This document shows positions 26,618-34,617 of a DNA stretch of 64,000 bases, piece after piece. The DNA is from Anabaena catenula FACHB-362 (lineage in GTDB: Bacteria > Cyanobacteriota > Cyanobacteriia > Cyanobacteriales > Nostocaceae), in the NCBI RefSeq assembly GCF_014698735.1, contig NZ_JACJTQ010000018.1, positions 56,474 through 120,473 on the forward strand. Reading direction: 5' to 3'. The position numbers and the translations under genes are program-made. Numbering within the stretch: position 1 is the stretch's first letter; each line of letters begins with the position of its first letter. Under the pieces are notes generated by a model. That model did not search any database, was not told the DNA's origin, and was given only the letters and a program-made list of their open reading frames with translations.

Positions 26618-28093
26618 ATGAGTAACTCGGTTTTTATTGATCAGGCCATATGTCTACCTGCTCCAGATATTGAAGCATTAATACAAGGGCGAATAATTAC
26701 AGTAATACCCCGAATGTTTATTGATCCAGGGCGACAATTTGCCCTTTATCCCGTTGATACTTCAAAAATTACTCTTTCAATTCAGCAATATTACCGCGCA
26801 AGTTTTTTACCCTCTGCTCAAACTGCTATCAAACAGGTTAATTCTGATAAAGTCTTAATTAAAGCTTGGGCTAAATGTGAACTTTGCCAAATTCCAGATA
26901 GAACTAAACCATTAGATATTTTATCTCAATTAACAATCTGGAAGCCAGAAACATTTGAGGAAATATTACAGAAACAACCGCATTTTTTTCTGGCTTATTT
27001 GCGCGTTTATCATTTACATGAACCTTATGAAATTCCTGCTATTCCTAATATTCAAGATAAACTAGGTAAATTTGTCGGTTTACCTAATATTTCCGCTTCT
27101 GAAGCTAAACCCGTATTAAGTGATCATATATTTACTCGACGCAAACGCCAATTAGAAAATTTAGAACCTCCCTTGTATCCTGAACTAGAAGAATTACAAA
27201 GTGCATTATCACAAATAGCCAACAATAACCCAGCAGCACAGCAATTAGAAACTCAAATCAAAGTATTTTTAGGTTGGAGTAATGCACCAACTATAAATAC
27301 ACTAAATTCTGATTTAGATTGGATAAAAACAATTGCAGCATTAGGAGATAGAAGCATAGAACTAGAAGAGAAAAAAAGTAACTATCAAGCAGGTACAGAC
27401 TTTGAAAACATCTCACGTCAAAGCCTTGATTTCTTAGGATTTAAAGTTGAAAATGCTTATAAAGGTGGTGCTGGAGGTTTAGATTTATATTGTTCACAAC
27501 CTTATCCTTTAGTTTGTGAATGTAAAGCAGGTAGAAGTATTCCAGATCGTGCAGTAGAAGAATTAGATAGAATTGGTAAAAGACATCTTCAAGAAAATTA
27601 TCTTCAAGCTGTACGTTTAATTATTGGGCCTGGTGAACCTACGAAACAACTCAGACAATCTCTCCAGAAATCTGCCAAAATATCTAAAACCAGTATTATT
27701 AAAGCTATGACATTACAAAAATTAGTAGAACTGAAAGCAAAATATCCAGGTGCAATAAATTTAATTGAATTACAGAAATACTTAGAACCGGGACAAATCG
27801 ATGATAAAATTAATGAATATATAGATAAAATTGAAAAAGATATTAAATTGCGATCGCATATTATCCAACTCGTCAAAAAACATCTAGAAAAAACAGGTGA
27901 TAAAGATGCTCAAGTTGGTAATCTTTGCATAGCATATCTTTATGATCATCCACCTCAAAACTTAGAAAATAGAGAATTATATGATATTCTCATAGAACTT
28001 TCATCACCATTAATCGGCTATTTAGGAAGAATTAAAGCAAGTAATTGGGAAAATGATAAATTCTATTATTTACGCGACTTAGTAATTAATTAA
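26618..28093 (+). CDS. DUF1802-like domain fused to PD-(D/E)XK nuclease, third gene of the cassette
   Basis: A 491-residue protein with two parts. Residues 15-160 resemble DUF1802 (ALIQGRIITVIPRMFIDPGR, FALYP, KVLIKAWAKCELCQ, FFLAYLRVYHLHEPYEIP), a domain of unknown function that may be PUA-like. Residues 255-350 are a restriction-endonuclease-like core: E263 in TDFENISRQSLDFLGF, D289 in GGAGGLDLY, and E301/K303 in LVCECKAG, exactly the E...D...ExK order of PD-(D/E)XK enzymes such as Mrr-like nucleases. The remainder is helical. All catalytic residues are present. It starts 2 bases after the ATPase stop and its own stop overlaps the stop of the convergent gene at 28090. The set looks like a nucleic-acid cleaving effector driven by the ATPase. 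Confidence 0.78.
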   Translation: MSNSVFIDQAICLPAPDIEALIQGRIITVIPRMFIDPGRQFALYPVDTSKITLSIQQYYRASFLPSAQTAIKQVNSDKVLIKAWAKCELCQIPDRTKPLDILSQLTIWKPETFEEILQKQPHFFLAYLRVYHLHEPYEIPAIPNIQDKLGKFVGLPNISASEAKPVLSDHIFTRRKRQLENLEPPLYPELEELQSALSQIANNNPAAQQLETQIKVFLGWSNAPTINTLNSDLDWIKTIAALGDRSIELEEKKSNYQAGTDFENISRQSLDFLGFKVENAYKGGAGGLDLYCSQPYPLVCECKAGRSIPDRAVEELDRIGKRHLQENYLQAVRLIIGPGEPTKQLRQSLQKSAKISKTSIIKAMTLQKLVELKAKYPGAINLIELQKYLEPGQIDDKINEYIDKIEKDIKLRSHIIQLVKKHLEKTGDKDAQVGNLCIAYLYDHPPQNLENRELYDILIELSSPLIGYLGRIKASNWENDKFYYLRDLVIN

Positions 28094-28359
28094 AAATAAC
28101 CCTCTTCTTCTTGTTTACCCTGAAGATAATCAGCCATTCTTGTTTTATAAGTAACAGATAAATCGGAATCACCATTAAAACATCCAACTAAACCAAGTTC
28201 TTTGAATATTTGCAATGGCGGTTTATTATTCGTGTGAATTTGGTTATAGTATTGTTCGATAGCTTGTTTAATGGCTTCACTAAAATCTTGATTAGTCTGT
28301 TCCTGAATATAAGCAAGTTTTTGAACAAAGTCATCATCAAGTTGAATTTCCAATTGCAT
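28090..28359 (-). CDS. ribbon-helix-helix-like antitoxin or regulator, orphan
   Basis: The product of 89 residues begins with MQLEIQLDDDFVQKLAYIQE, then DFSEAIKQAIEQYYNQI, which has the beta-strand then two-helix pattern of CopG/RHH antitoxins; the C-terminal half is an acidic, probably disordered toxin-binding tail ending KQEEEGYF. A good ribosome site (AGAGGTAA) precedes the ATG. No toxin gene follows on its strand: its stop codon overlaps that of the convergent nuclease gene (28090-28093). It may be an orphan antitoxin or a regulator of the neighbouring cassette. Confidence 0.6.
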   Translation of the reverse strand: MQLEIQLDDDFVQKLAYIQEQTNQDFSEAIKQAIEQYYNQIHTNNKPPLQIFKELGLVGCFNGDSDLSVTYKTRMADYLQGKQEEEGYF

Positions 28360-28430
28360 AAAATTACCTCTGCTGGAACGGTTAACTATCTACTTATTTT
28401 AATATCAAATTATCTAATAATATCTAAAAC

Positions 28431-28793
28431 TCATCCCAAAGTCAAAACACCAGCTTGAAAATTCACCACCAAAGGCAAAAACTCTAACCACGCTGAACCC
28501 AATAAAATCTCCGTCAATTCATCTCCAGCATAAACAGGAATGTCATACTCTTGATTATCTCAAATAACCTTACCAGAATAAAGATCAAAAGATTTTAATC
28601 CCTGTGCTGTTATCAATTCTTGGTCACGAATGAACTGCCAATCTAGTGATTCTAAATCTTGTTTATTAATAGCTAGAAACCCTGTAAAGCCAGTATCTAA
28701 CATTGTCTCTACAGGTAAGTTTAAACCATCAGCATTAATCAAATCAATTTCAAAAAATAGCTGCCCCCCATCACCGAAATAACCCTGTATCAT
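28431..28793 (-). pseudogene. clan AA (retropepsin-like) aspartyl protease gene interrupted by in-frame TGA
   Basis: The first 77 codons encode a single-domain aspartyl protease fragment with the catalytic triplet in VETMLDTGFTGFLAI. At 28562-28560 a TGA ends the frame, but the same frame continues without a break for 42 codons (DNQEYDIPVYAGDELTEILL then GSAWLEFLPLVVNFQAGVLT) to a TGA at 28431. The continuation contains the LLGSxWLE motif that is normal for this family, so the single nonsense codon is the only lesion seen. Cyanobacterial single-domain aspartyl proteases form dimers; this copy would lack its C-terminal strands. It overlaps the upstream gene by ATGA. Confidence 0.75.
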
Positions 28794-29101
28794 ATTCTGC
28801 CAACTGCCCCAATTTCATTTAACCGAAACATACAATGTACAGCATGAGGGTGTTTATCCCGTGCTTGCTGACTAGCAACTTCTATATCTTGATCAATGAA
28901 ATAATCGCCGCTATCCGGTTCTACGGCAATATACCAGTTATAATGGTCTTTTATCAACTCAGGACGGACACGCTCAAAAATTGCCCGACAACGTTTATGA
29001 AAGGCTTCTTTTTCTGCTTTACGTTTAGCTAACTCTTCTGGTGATAAAGTCAATTCAGGAAAAATTCTTCCTCTTCTTCTCGGTTGTTCTGACGTTAACA
29101 T
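28790..29101 (-). CDS. hypothetical protein paired with aspartyl protease
   Basis: The product of 103 residues starts with a basic disordered segment (EQPRRRGRIFPELTL), continues with a helical stretch rich in Lys/Glu (SPEELAKRKAEKEAFHKRCR), and ends in a compact region: WYIAVEPDSGDYFIDQDIEVA, HPHAVHCMFRLNEIG. The latter is a pattern seen in short cyanobacterial proteins encoded next to aspartyl proteases. Its TGA overlaps the ATG of the protease gene, so the two form a coupled pair. Function is unknown. Antitoxin-like behaviour has been suggested for similar pairs, but the sequence does not prove it. Confidence 0.6.
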   Translation of the reverse strand: MLTSEQPRRRGRIFPELTLSPEELAKRKAEKEAFHKRCRAIFERVRPELIKDHYNWYIAVEPDSGDYFIDQDIEVASQQARDKHPHAVHCMFRLNEIGAVGRI

Positions 29102-29227
29102 ATTTGTACTCGCTTTTTACAACTATGTTAATAATAACAAATAATCATCTCAACATCAAAATTATACAAAAACAAAATCCCCGACTTCCTAAAGAAATCG
29201 AGGATTTAATTAACAAAGATAATTTTA

Positions 29228-30814
29228 TTAACCGAGAGAAACAGTTAAACTACCAGGTTTAGCTAAATCACCAGTTAACACTACACCGCGATTATTAGCG
29301 TGTAAATGACGAAGAATTTTGTAAACCGCTTCAACTTCATCAGCAACACCGGCTTTATCAGCAACTTCAGTAATAGAAAGTGCTTTTTGCTCTTTTTGCA
29401 AAACTTCCAAAACTCGTTTTTGTAAATCGAGAATAACAGCAGCGGCCTTTTTACCAGCTTCTACACCTGGTTGGTGATAAGCGTTGACATTTACTAAACT
29501 GGCATATAAACCTACAGCCCTTTCATACAAAGCAATTAACGCCCCAACAGTACGAGCATTAACTTGAGGAATGCTGACTGTAATCGAATCACGGTTATTC
29601 TCATACAGTGCTTGACGAGTTCCTAACAAGAAACCAGATAAATAATCACCAGAAGTCACACCAGGATCAACTTCTATCGATTTACCTTGACGATCTTCCA
29701 AAACTTCTATCAAGGTAGCAAAGAAATTGGGTACACCTTCCCGCAACTGCTGTACATAAGCGTGTTGGTCAGTTGAACCTTTGTTACCATAAACAGCAAT
29801 ACCTTGATAAACGGTTTTCCCGTCTAAATCTTTTTCCTTACCCAAAGATTCCATTACCAGTTGTTGCAAATAGCGGCTAAATAGCAACAAGCTGTCTTTG
29901 TAAGGAAGAACAACCATATCTTTTTCACCTTTGCCATTTCCAGAGAAATACCAAGCAAGGGCTAATAAAGCGGCTGGGTTATTTTTGAGATTAGCGACGC
30001 GGGTAGCGTCATCCATTTCTTTTGCACCATCCAGCATGGCACGCACATCAATGCCCTGTAATGCCGCAGGAACTAGCCCTACAGAAGACATTTCCGAGGT
30101 ACGTCCACCTACCCAGTCATACATCGAAAACCGGGCTAACCAATTTTCTGATTTTGCTACCTTATCCAGGTTGCTATCTGCACCAGTAATAGCGACTGCA
30201 TATTTAGCAAATTCTAAATTTTGTCCTGCGTAGGCTTTTTTCACCTCAATCATGCCGTTGCGAGGTTCGGGTGTTCCTCCAGATTTGGAAATCACCAATA
30301 CCAAAGTGCTGGAAAGATGGTTTTGTAGTTGGGAGAGAACCCGATCAATTCCTGCGGGATCGGAATTGTCGATAAAGTGAATTTTGAGCGGAGGAAAATC
30401 AGGTGCGAGGGCTTCAGCGACAAATTGTGGCCCCAAAGCAGAACCACCAATGCCTATAGAAATAATATCGGTGAAGCGGCTAGACTTAGGCGGATGAATA
30501 GCACCAGTGTGTACTTTTTCCGCAAAAGCTTCGATTTGTTCTAAGGTTTGGACAATTTCTTGCGTCAGTTCTGGAGTGGGTGCTAAATCTGGATTCCGCA
30601 ACCAGTAATGTCCTACCATGCGGTTTTCATCTGGATTTGCGATCGCACCTTTTTCCAGTTCCGCCATGTCCGCAAACGCTTTGTCAAACTTCGGCTGCAA
30701 CGATTCTACAAAGGCATCATCAAACCGCATCCGGCTAATATCTAGATACAGTCCCAATCCCTCGTGGAAATATAACCAATCTTGGTATCGTTGCCAAAGT
30801 GCCTTAGCATCCAT
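29228..30814 (-). CDS. pgi: glucose-6-phosphate isomerase
   Basis: Pgi interconverts glucose-6-phosphate and fructose-6-phosphate in glycolysis and the oxidative pentose phosphate pathway, important for heterocyst metabolism. The 528-residue length is typical of cyanobacteria. Motifs: [29 protein letters not shown] (phosphate-binding), the base-supplying [14 protein letters not shown], and [16 protein letters not shown] containing the catalytic Lys/His region. The final 60 residues include an additional helical domain seen in cyanobacterial enzymes. It is single and followed upstream by a repeat-rich gap. Confidence 0.96.
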   Translation of the reverse strand: MDAKALWQRYQDWLYFHEGLGLYLDISRMRFDDAFVESLQPKFDKAFADMAELEKGAIANPDENRMVGHYWLRNPDLAPTPELTQEIVQTLEQIEAFAEKVHTGAIHPPKSSRFTDIISIGIGGSALGPQFVAEALAPDFPPLKIHFIDNSDPAGIDRVLSQLQNHLSSTLVLVISKSGGTPEPRNGMIEVKKAYAGQNLEFAKYAVAITGADSNLDKVAKSENWLARFSMYDWVGGRTSEMSSVGLVPAALQGIDVRAMLDGAKEMDDATRVANLKNNPAALLALAWYFSGNGKGEKDMVVLPYKDSLLLFSRYLQQLVMESLGKEKDLDGKTVYQGIAVYGNKGSTDQHAYVQQLREGVPNFFATLIEVLEDRQGKSIEVDPGVTSGDYLSGFLLGTRQALYENNRDSITVSIPQVNARTVGALIALYERAVGLYASLVNVNAYHQPGVEAGKKAAAVILDLQKRVLEVLQKEQKALSITEVADKAGVADEVEAVYKILRHLHANNRGVVLTGDLAKPGSLTVSLG

Positions 30815-30944
30815 AAGAGGGAAATCTCAAATATATTGGTCAAACACCAGTTTAATGTATGGTTCTGGCGATCCCTGCTTTGTCTTATACAGTTTACATT
30901 TAAGAGACAATAAGGAACGGCGAAGGGGGAACAGTTAGAAGGTG

Positions 30945-31138
30945 ATTCGTAATTCGTAATTCGTAATTCGTAATTCGTAATAGTGCCTACGGCAGGCTAT
31001 CGCCAACGTAATTCGTAATTAAGTTATTCTTGATTTTCTCCCTGTCTCCGCGTCCCCGCGTCCCCGTGTCCCCCCATCTCCGTGTCCTCATCTCCGCGTC
31101 CCCGCATCCCTCCATCTCCCCATCCCCCCAGTCTCCAG
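30945..31138. repeat. AATTCGT array, GCCTACGGCAGGC core and CGTCCCCGT heptamers
   Basis: The 325-base gap before pgi carries five AATTCGT units (30946-30980), a GTGCCTACGGCAGGCTATCG core (30982-31001), and then CTCCGCGTCCCCGCGTCCCC-type units (31045-31138). Nothing coding is seen. This is the same dispersed family as at 6643 and 44120. Confidence 0.8.
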
Positions 31139-31139
31139 C

Positions 31140-31400
31140 TTAGACATCGGGCATCGGGACTACACGCAAAAATTTGACTAGTTCACCCCTGATTTCTATG
31201 CCAATAAGATAATTATCTATGGTAAAGCGATAAAAAATACCTTGTTCATCAAGCTGTCGCAATTCTGGTAGGCCATGCAACTGCCACTTATGTGCGGCAC
31301 ACTCAACAAAGACAAAATCATACACCCGTTCATAAGCAACGGCTTCTAAACTTTTCAGGTCGATTAGAAAAGACCTAGCATAACGCACTTCCAGATTCAC
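31140..31400 (-). CDS. RelE/ParE-like toxin of a type II toxin-antitoxin pair
   Basis: The product of 86 residues has the beta-alpha-alpha-beta build of RelE/ParE toxins: NLEVRYARSFLIDLKSL, a helix VYDFVFVECAAHKWQL, LPELRQLDEQGIFYRFTI and the strand YLIGIEIRGELVKFLRVV. Such toxins cut ribosome-bound mRNA or block gyrase; the subtype is not clear because the C-terminal catalytic residues are variable. The GTG start follows AGCAAGA. It comes 45 bases after a 65-residue small protein on the same strand, which is the probable antitoxin. Confidence 0.7.
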   Translation of the reverse strand: MNLEVRYARSFLIDLKSLEAVAYERVYDFVFVECAAHKWQLHGLPELRQLDEQGIFYRFTIDNYLIGIEIRGELVKFLRVVPMPDV

Positions 31401-31445
31401 TCTTGCTCACCAAATTTATTTTTTTGCTAACTTTGATGTCTAAAC

Positions 31446-31643
31446 TTAGAGGAACATTAATAATCGTATCGCCTCGTCATGGGTTAATATATCCCACGGT
31501 TGCTGCAATGACTTGACTTGTTCCATACTTTTAAGCATATAAGAGTCAAAATATACAGCTTGGACTAGTTCCCAAGCGGTCTGTAAATCCTCATCAGCTA
31601 ATTGCTCAATCAGATGATGCATTCTAATTCGCAGTAAATTCAT
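31446..31643 (-). CDS. probable antitoxin partner of the RelE-like gene
   Basis: The 65 residues are helical and acidic: MNLLRIRMHHLIEQLADEDL, TAWELVQAVYFDSYMLKSM, WDILTHDEAIRLLMFL. This pattern (LIEQLADEDLxxAWxLV followed by a C-terminal ThxEA helix) is shared by short cyanobacterial antitoxins. It precedes the toxin gene with the order antitoxin-toxin. It is the first gene of the unit. Confidence 0.6.
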   Translation of the reverse strand: MNLLRIRMHHLIEQLADEDLQTAWELVQAVYFDSYMLKSMEQVKSLQQPWDILTHDEAIRLLMFL

Positions 31644-31754
31644 AAAATTTAATGACGATCAACACTCTATCTAATAAAAATACTTTTTCCACCAGAATAG
31701 CAATGATTTACAGCAATCTCCGACAATACCCAAGTTACACTACAATCTATTCGC

Positions 31755-31925
31755 CTGCATGGGAGACGCGGAGACGCGGTGATGGGGAGACGCGGAGACG
31801 CGGTGATGGGGGGACACGGGGACGCGGAGAAAATGAAGAATAACTTAATTACCTATTCCCAATGACCAATCACCAATGACCAATCACCAATCACCAATGA
31901 CCAATCACCAATGACCAATAACTAA
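31755..31925. repeat. GAGACGCG and CCAATGA/CCAATCA heptamer arrays
   Basis: GGGAGACGCGGAGACGCGGT-type units (31758-31830) are followed by CAATGACCAATCACCAAT units (31858-31919), ending 9 bases before livM. An apparent 63-codon plus-strand frame here is made of the repeat and is not a gene. Confidence 0.85.
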
Positions 31926-31928
31926 ATT

Positions 31929-33062
31929 ATGATTGAATATCTGATTTTTCTGGCTATTTCTACCGCAACCTTTGCCCTGTTTGCACTAGGGCTGAATTTG
32001 CAGTGGGGCTTTACAGGGTTAATTAACTTCGGTCATATTGCTTTTATGACTTTGGGAGCATACACCGCTGTCTTGTTAAGTTTAAAAGGTGTACCCTTAT
32101 TATTTTCAGCGATCGCAGGGGCAATTGTTGCGGCTTTGTTGGGTTTAGTGATTGGTTTTGCGACTCTGCGCTTACGGGAAGATTATTTATCAATTGTCAC
32201 AATTGGGACAGGGGAAGTGATACGCTTGGTTGTGAATAATCAGGAGTTACCTGTGGGAGATACTTGGGTAGCTGGAACGTTTGGTATCCAAAGTTATGCC
32301 ATCCCCTGGAATGAAACTCCCAGTTTATTTTTGCGACTGCTAATGATTGGGGTACTTACCCTGTTAGGAATTGTCACTATTTTTTATTTAGGACGCTGGG
32401 TAAAATCAGCGAAAACATCCCTAAGTAACGATGTAGCTAAAACTAACAGTAGCAAACAAGAATTTTTATCCCGCATAGGAGTGGGTATCATCCTGGGATT
32501 GTTGACATTAGCAATTTATGTTTCTGGTGTGACGGGACTTTATAACTACAACCCTAAAGCGGGTTTGATGCTTTTAGCGTTGTTGGTACTGGCCTTTGTA
32601 TTTTGGCGGTTAGAAATTTTAGTGCGATCGCCTTGGGGTAGAATTCTTAAAGCTATCCGTGAAGATGAAGAAATTCCCAAAGCACTGGGGAAAAACGTTT
32701 TTTGGTATAAACTACAATCATTAATGTTAGGCGGTGCGATCGCAGGTATTGCTGGTGCTTTCTTCGCTTGGCAACTCAGCGCCATTTACCCTGATAACTT
32801 TCAACCCCAACTCACCTTTGATGCTTGGATTATGGTGATTTTAGGCGGTTCTGGCAACAATGTCGGTACAATCGTAGGTGCAGTAATTTACTTTGCTTAT
32901 GATGCCCTGACACGAGAATTTTTACCAAAAATCGTCCCCTTAGATGTAGAACGCATTGGTGCATTCCGCGTCATGTTTATCGGTTTAATTCTGATGGTAC
33001 TTATGATTTGGCGACCTCAAGGTATATTAGGGAAAAAGGAAGAACTCACTCTTGGTAAGTGA
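31929..33062 (+). CDS. livM: branched-chain/neutral amino acid ABC transporter permease (LivM / NatD type)
   Basis: The permease of 377 residues has about nine to ten membrane helices, the family start FALGLNLQWGFTGLINFGHIA (GLNLxxGxxGxxNxGHxA motif), and the EAA-like loop RSPWGRILKAIREDEEIPKALGKN that contacts the ATPase. In Anabaena the N-I system uses NatC/NatD permeases of this kind for hydrophobic amino acids and is needed for diazotrophic growth; whether this is that system is inferred. It is followed 60 bases later by the livG ATPase; the periplasmic binding protein and LivF are not in the window. A heptamer array directly precedes the start. Confidence 0.9.
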   Translation: MIEYLIFLAISTATFALFALGLNLQWGFTGLINFGHIAFMTLGAYTAVLLSLKGVPLLFSAIAGAIVAALLGLVIGFATLRLREDYLSIVTIGTGEVIRLVVNNQELPVGDTWVAGTFGIQSYAIPWNETPSLFLRLLMIGVLTLLGIVTIFYLGRWVKSAKTSLSNDVAKTNSSKQEFLSRIGVGIILGLLTLAIYVSGVTGLYNYNPKAGLMLLALLVLAFVFWRLEILVRSPWGRILKAIREDEEIPKALGKNVFWYKLQSLMLGGAIAGIAGAFFAWQLSAIYPDNFQPQLTFDAWIMVILGGSGNNVGTIVGAVIYFAYDALTREFLPKIVPLDVERIGAFRVMFIGLILMVLMIWRPQGILGKKEELTLGK

Positions 33063-33122
33063 TTAGTCATTAGTCATTCATAACTGTTAAGAAAAACCGA
33101 AAAAATTGCAAATAAATTCATT

Positions 33123-33896
33123 ATGGTAAATAACCAACTTCCCCTATTAGCAGCTACTGGACTTTGTAAAAGTTTTGGTGGTATCCAAGCCGTTAAAGAT
33201 GCGAATATTGAAGTTGAGAAAGGCCGCATTACTGGATTAATTGGCCCCAATGGTGCTGGTAAAACTACGTTATTTAATTTACTTTCCAATTTTATCCATC
33301 CTGATCAGGGAAGAGTGATTTTTGATGGTGAACCTATTCAGAATTTGCAACCATACAAAATCGCCCAGCAAGGATTAATTCGCACCTTTCAAGTAGCGCG
33401 GACTCTTTCGCGGTTATCGGTGTTAGAAAATATGCTGTTAGCAGCGCAAAAACAAATCGGTGAAAATTTTTGGCAAGCACAATTCCAACCCCACGCTGTC
33501 GTTCAAGAAGAAAGGCAGCTAAAGGAACGAGCGATGTTTTTATTAGAGTCTGTGGGGTTAGAAAAAAAAGCCAATGATTATGCTGGTTGTTTGTCTGGGG
33601 GACAACGGAAACTGCTAGAAATGGGAAGGGCTTTGATGACTAATCCCAAGTTAATCTTGTTAGATGAACCAGCAGCGGGGGTAAATCCGCGATTAATTGA
33701 TGATATCTGCGATCGCATTCTCAAGTGGAACAGGGAAGACGGTCTAACATTTTTAATTATTGAGCATAATATGGATGTAATTATGTCCTTGTGCGATCGC
33801 GTTTGGGTATTAGCAGAAGGGCAAAATTTAGCTGTCGGTACTCCCGCAGAAATTCAAAAAGATGCCAAAGTTTTAGAAGCTTATTTGGGACAATAA
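33123..33896 (+). CDS. livG: branched-chain/neutral amino acid ABC transporter ATP-binding protein (LivG / NatA type)
   Basis: The product of 257 residues is a complete ABC ATPase: Walker A GPNGAGKT, Q-loop FQVARTLS, signature CLSGGQRKLLEMGRAL, Walker B PKLILLDEPAAGVNP and switch His in LIIEHNMD. The LivG-specific C-terminus (GTPAEIQKDAKVLEAYLG) is present. It pairs with livM. The last 140 bases of this gene are repeated directly downstream (33898-34065). Confidence 0.94.
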   Translation: MVNNQLPLLAATGLCKSFGGIQAVKDANIEVEKGRITGLIGPNGAGKTTLFNLLSNFIHPDQGRVIFDGEPIQNLQPYKIAQQGLIRTFQVARTLSRLSVLENMLLAAQKQIGENFWQAQFQPHAVVQEERQLKERAMFLLESVGLEKKANDYAGCLSGGQRKLLEMGRALMTNPKLILLDEPAAGVNPRLIDDICDRILKWNREDGLTFLIIEHNMDVIMSLCDRVWVLAEGQNLAVGTPAEIQKDAKVLEAYLGQ

Positions 33897-33897
33897 T

Positions 33898-34065
33898 TAA
33901 TTATTGAGCATAATATGGATGTAATTATGTCCTTGTGCGTTCGCCTCTGGCGCGGCGTAGCCCATCGCGTTTGGGTATTAGCAGAAGGGCAAAATTTAGC
34001 TGTCGTTACTCCCTCAGAAATTCAAAAAGATGCCAAAGTTTTAGAAGCTTATTTGGGACAATATA
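33898..34065 (+). pseudogene. duplicated 3' fragment of livG with a 24-base insertion
   Basis: Bases 33898-34065 repeat 33754-33895 nearly exactly (TAATTATTGAGCATAAT through GGGACAATA). The copy differs by 24 inserted bases (33940-33963) exactly within the HIP1 octamer, at GCG^ATCGC, and by two point changes (CGGT to CGTT, CCCG to CCCT). The frame is not maintained and it is not a gene. Confidence 0.9.
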
Positions 34066-34077
34066 GTTATATTAGAT

Positions 34078-34308
34078 ATGCCCAAGAAAATTAGAGAACT
34101 GAAAAGTTTATTACTTCAATCAGGGTTTACTTGTCGTACTGGAAAAGGTAGTCACACTAACTGGTATCATCCCTTGTTATCTGGGAGAGTTACTATATCA
34201 GGTAATGATGGAAAAGATGCTAAAGAATACCAAGAGAAAGACGTTAATAATGCAATCAAAAGAATAGAAGAAATCAAAAAAGCTCAACAGGAAGAACAGA
34301 ATGAATAA
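34078..34308 (+). CDS. hicA: HicA family mRNA interferase toxin
   Basis: HicA is a small double-stranded-RNA-binding-fold toxin that cuts mRNA; the 76 residues hold the family core KIRELKSLLLQSGFTCRTGK and then GSHTNWYHP with the catalytic His. Lys/Glu-rich residues at the C-terminus are normal. The toxin gene comes first and overlaps the hicB-like gene by 8 bases, as is usual for hicAB. It is inserted after the duplicated livG tail. Confidence 0.88.
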   Translation: MPKKIRELKSLLLQSGFTCRTGKGSHTNWYHPLLSGRVTISGNDGKDAKEYQEKDVNNAIKRIEEIKKAQQEEQNE

Positions 34309-34525
34309 TCATTACACGATAATTATTCAATGGTCAGAAGAAGACAAATGTTTTGTAGTAAGTCTTCCTGAATGGGGAGAGTTTTGTCATACTCATGGAG
34401 ACACTTATGAGGAAGCTTTAAAAAATGCTCAAGAAGTGTTAGAAATGCTGATTTCATCTTATTTAGAAGATGGACAACCTTTACCAGAACCGCAAATATT
34501 AGGAAAGTCATTAAAAGCGGCTTAA
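34301..34525 (+). CDS. hicB: HicB family antitoxin
   Basis: The 74 residues match the partial RNase H-like fold of HicB: YTIIIQWSEEDKCFVVSLPE, then a GDTYEEALKNAQEVLEMLI helix. A C-terminal DNA-binding domain, found in long HicB proteins, is missing, so it is a short-type antitoxin. It neutralises HicA in other systems. Overlap with hicA implies coupled translation. Confidence 0.87.
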   Translation: MNNHYTIIIQWSEEDKCFVVSLPEWGEFCHTHGDTYEEALKNAQEVLEMLISSYLEDGQPLPEPQILGKSLKAA

Positions 34526-34617
34526 TAGAGACAGGGATATGGGGATATGGAGACTGAGAATAAGGTAATTCTCCCCCTGCCTCCCCTTTCTCACCTGACT
34601 CCTGCTTCCTGGAGATT

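Noticed and set aside
28560..28562. Selenocysteine or programmed readthrough at the TGA of the aspartyl protease gene
   Set aside because: No SECIS-like structure or reason for recoding; a simple nonsense mutation is more likely.
31652..31843. 63-codon plus-strand frame after the antitoxin gene
   Set aside because: The C-terminal half is translated GACGCGG repeats (RRRGDGETRRRGDGG); not a protein gene.
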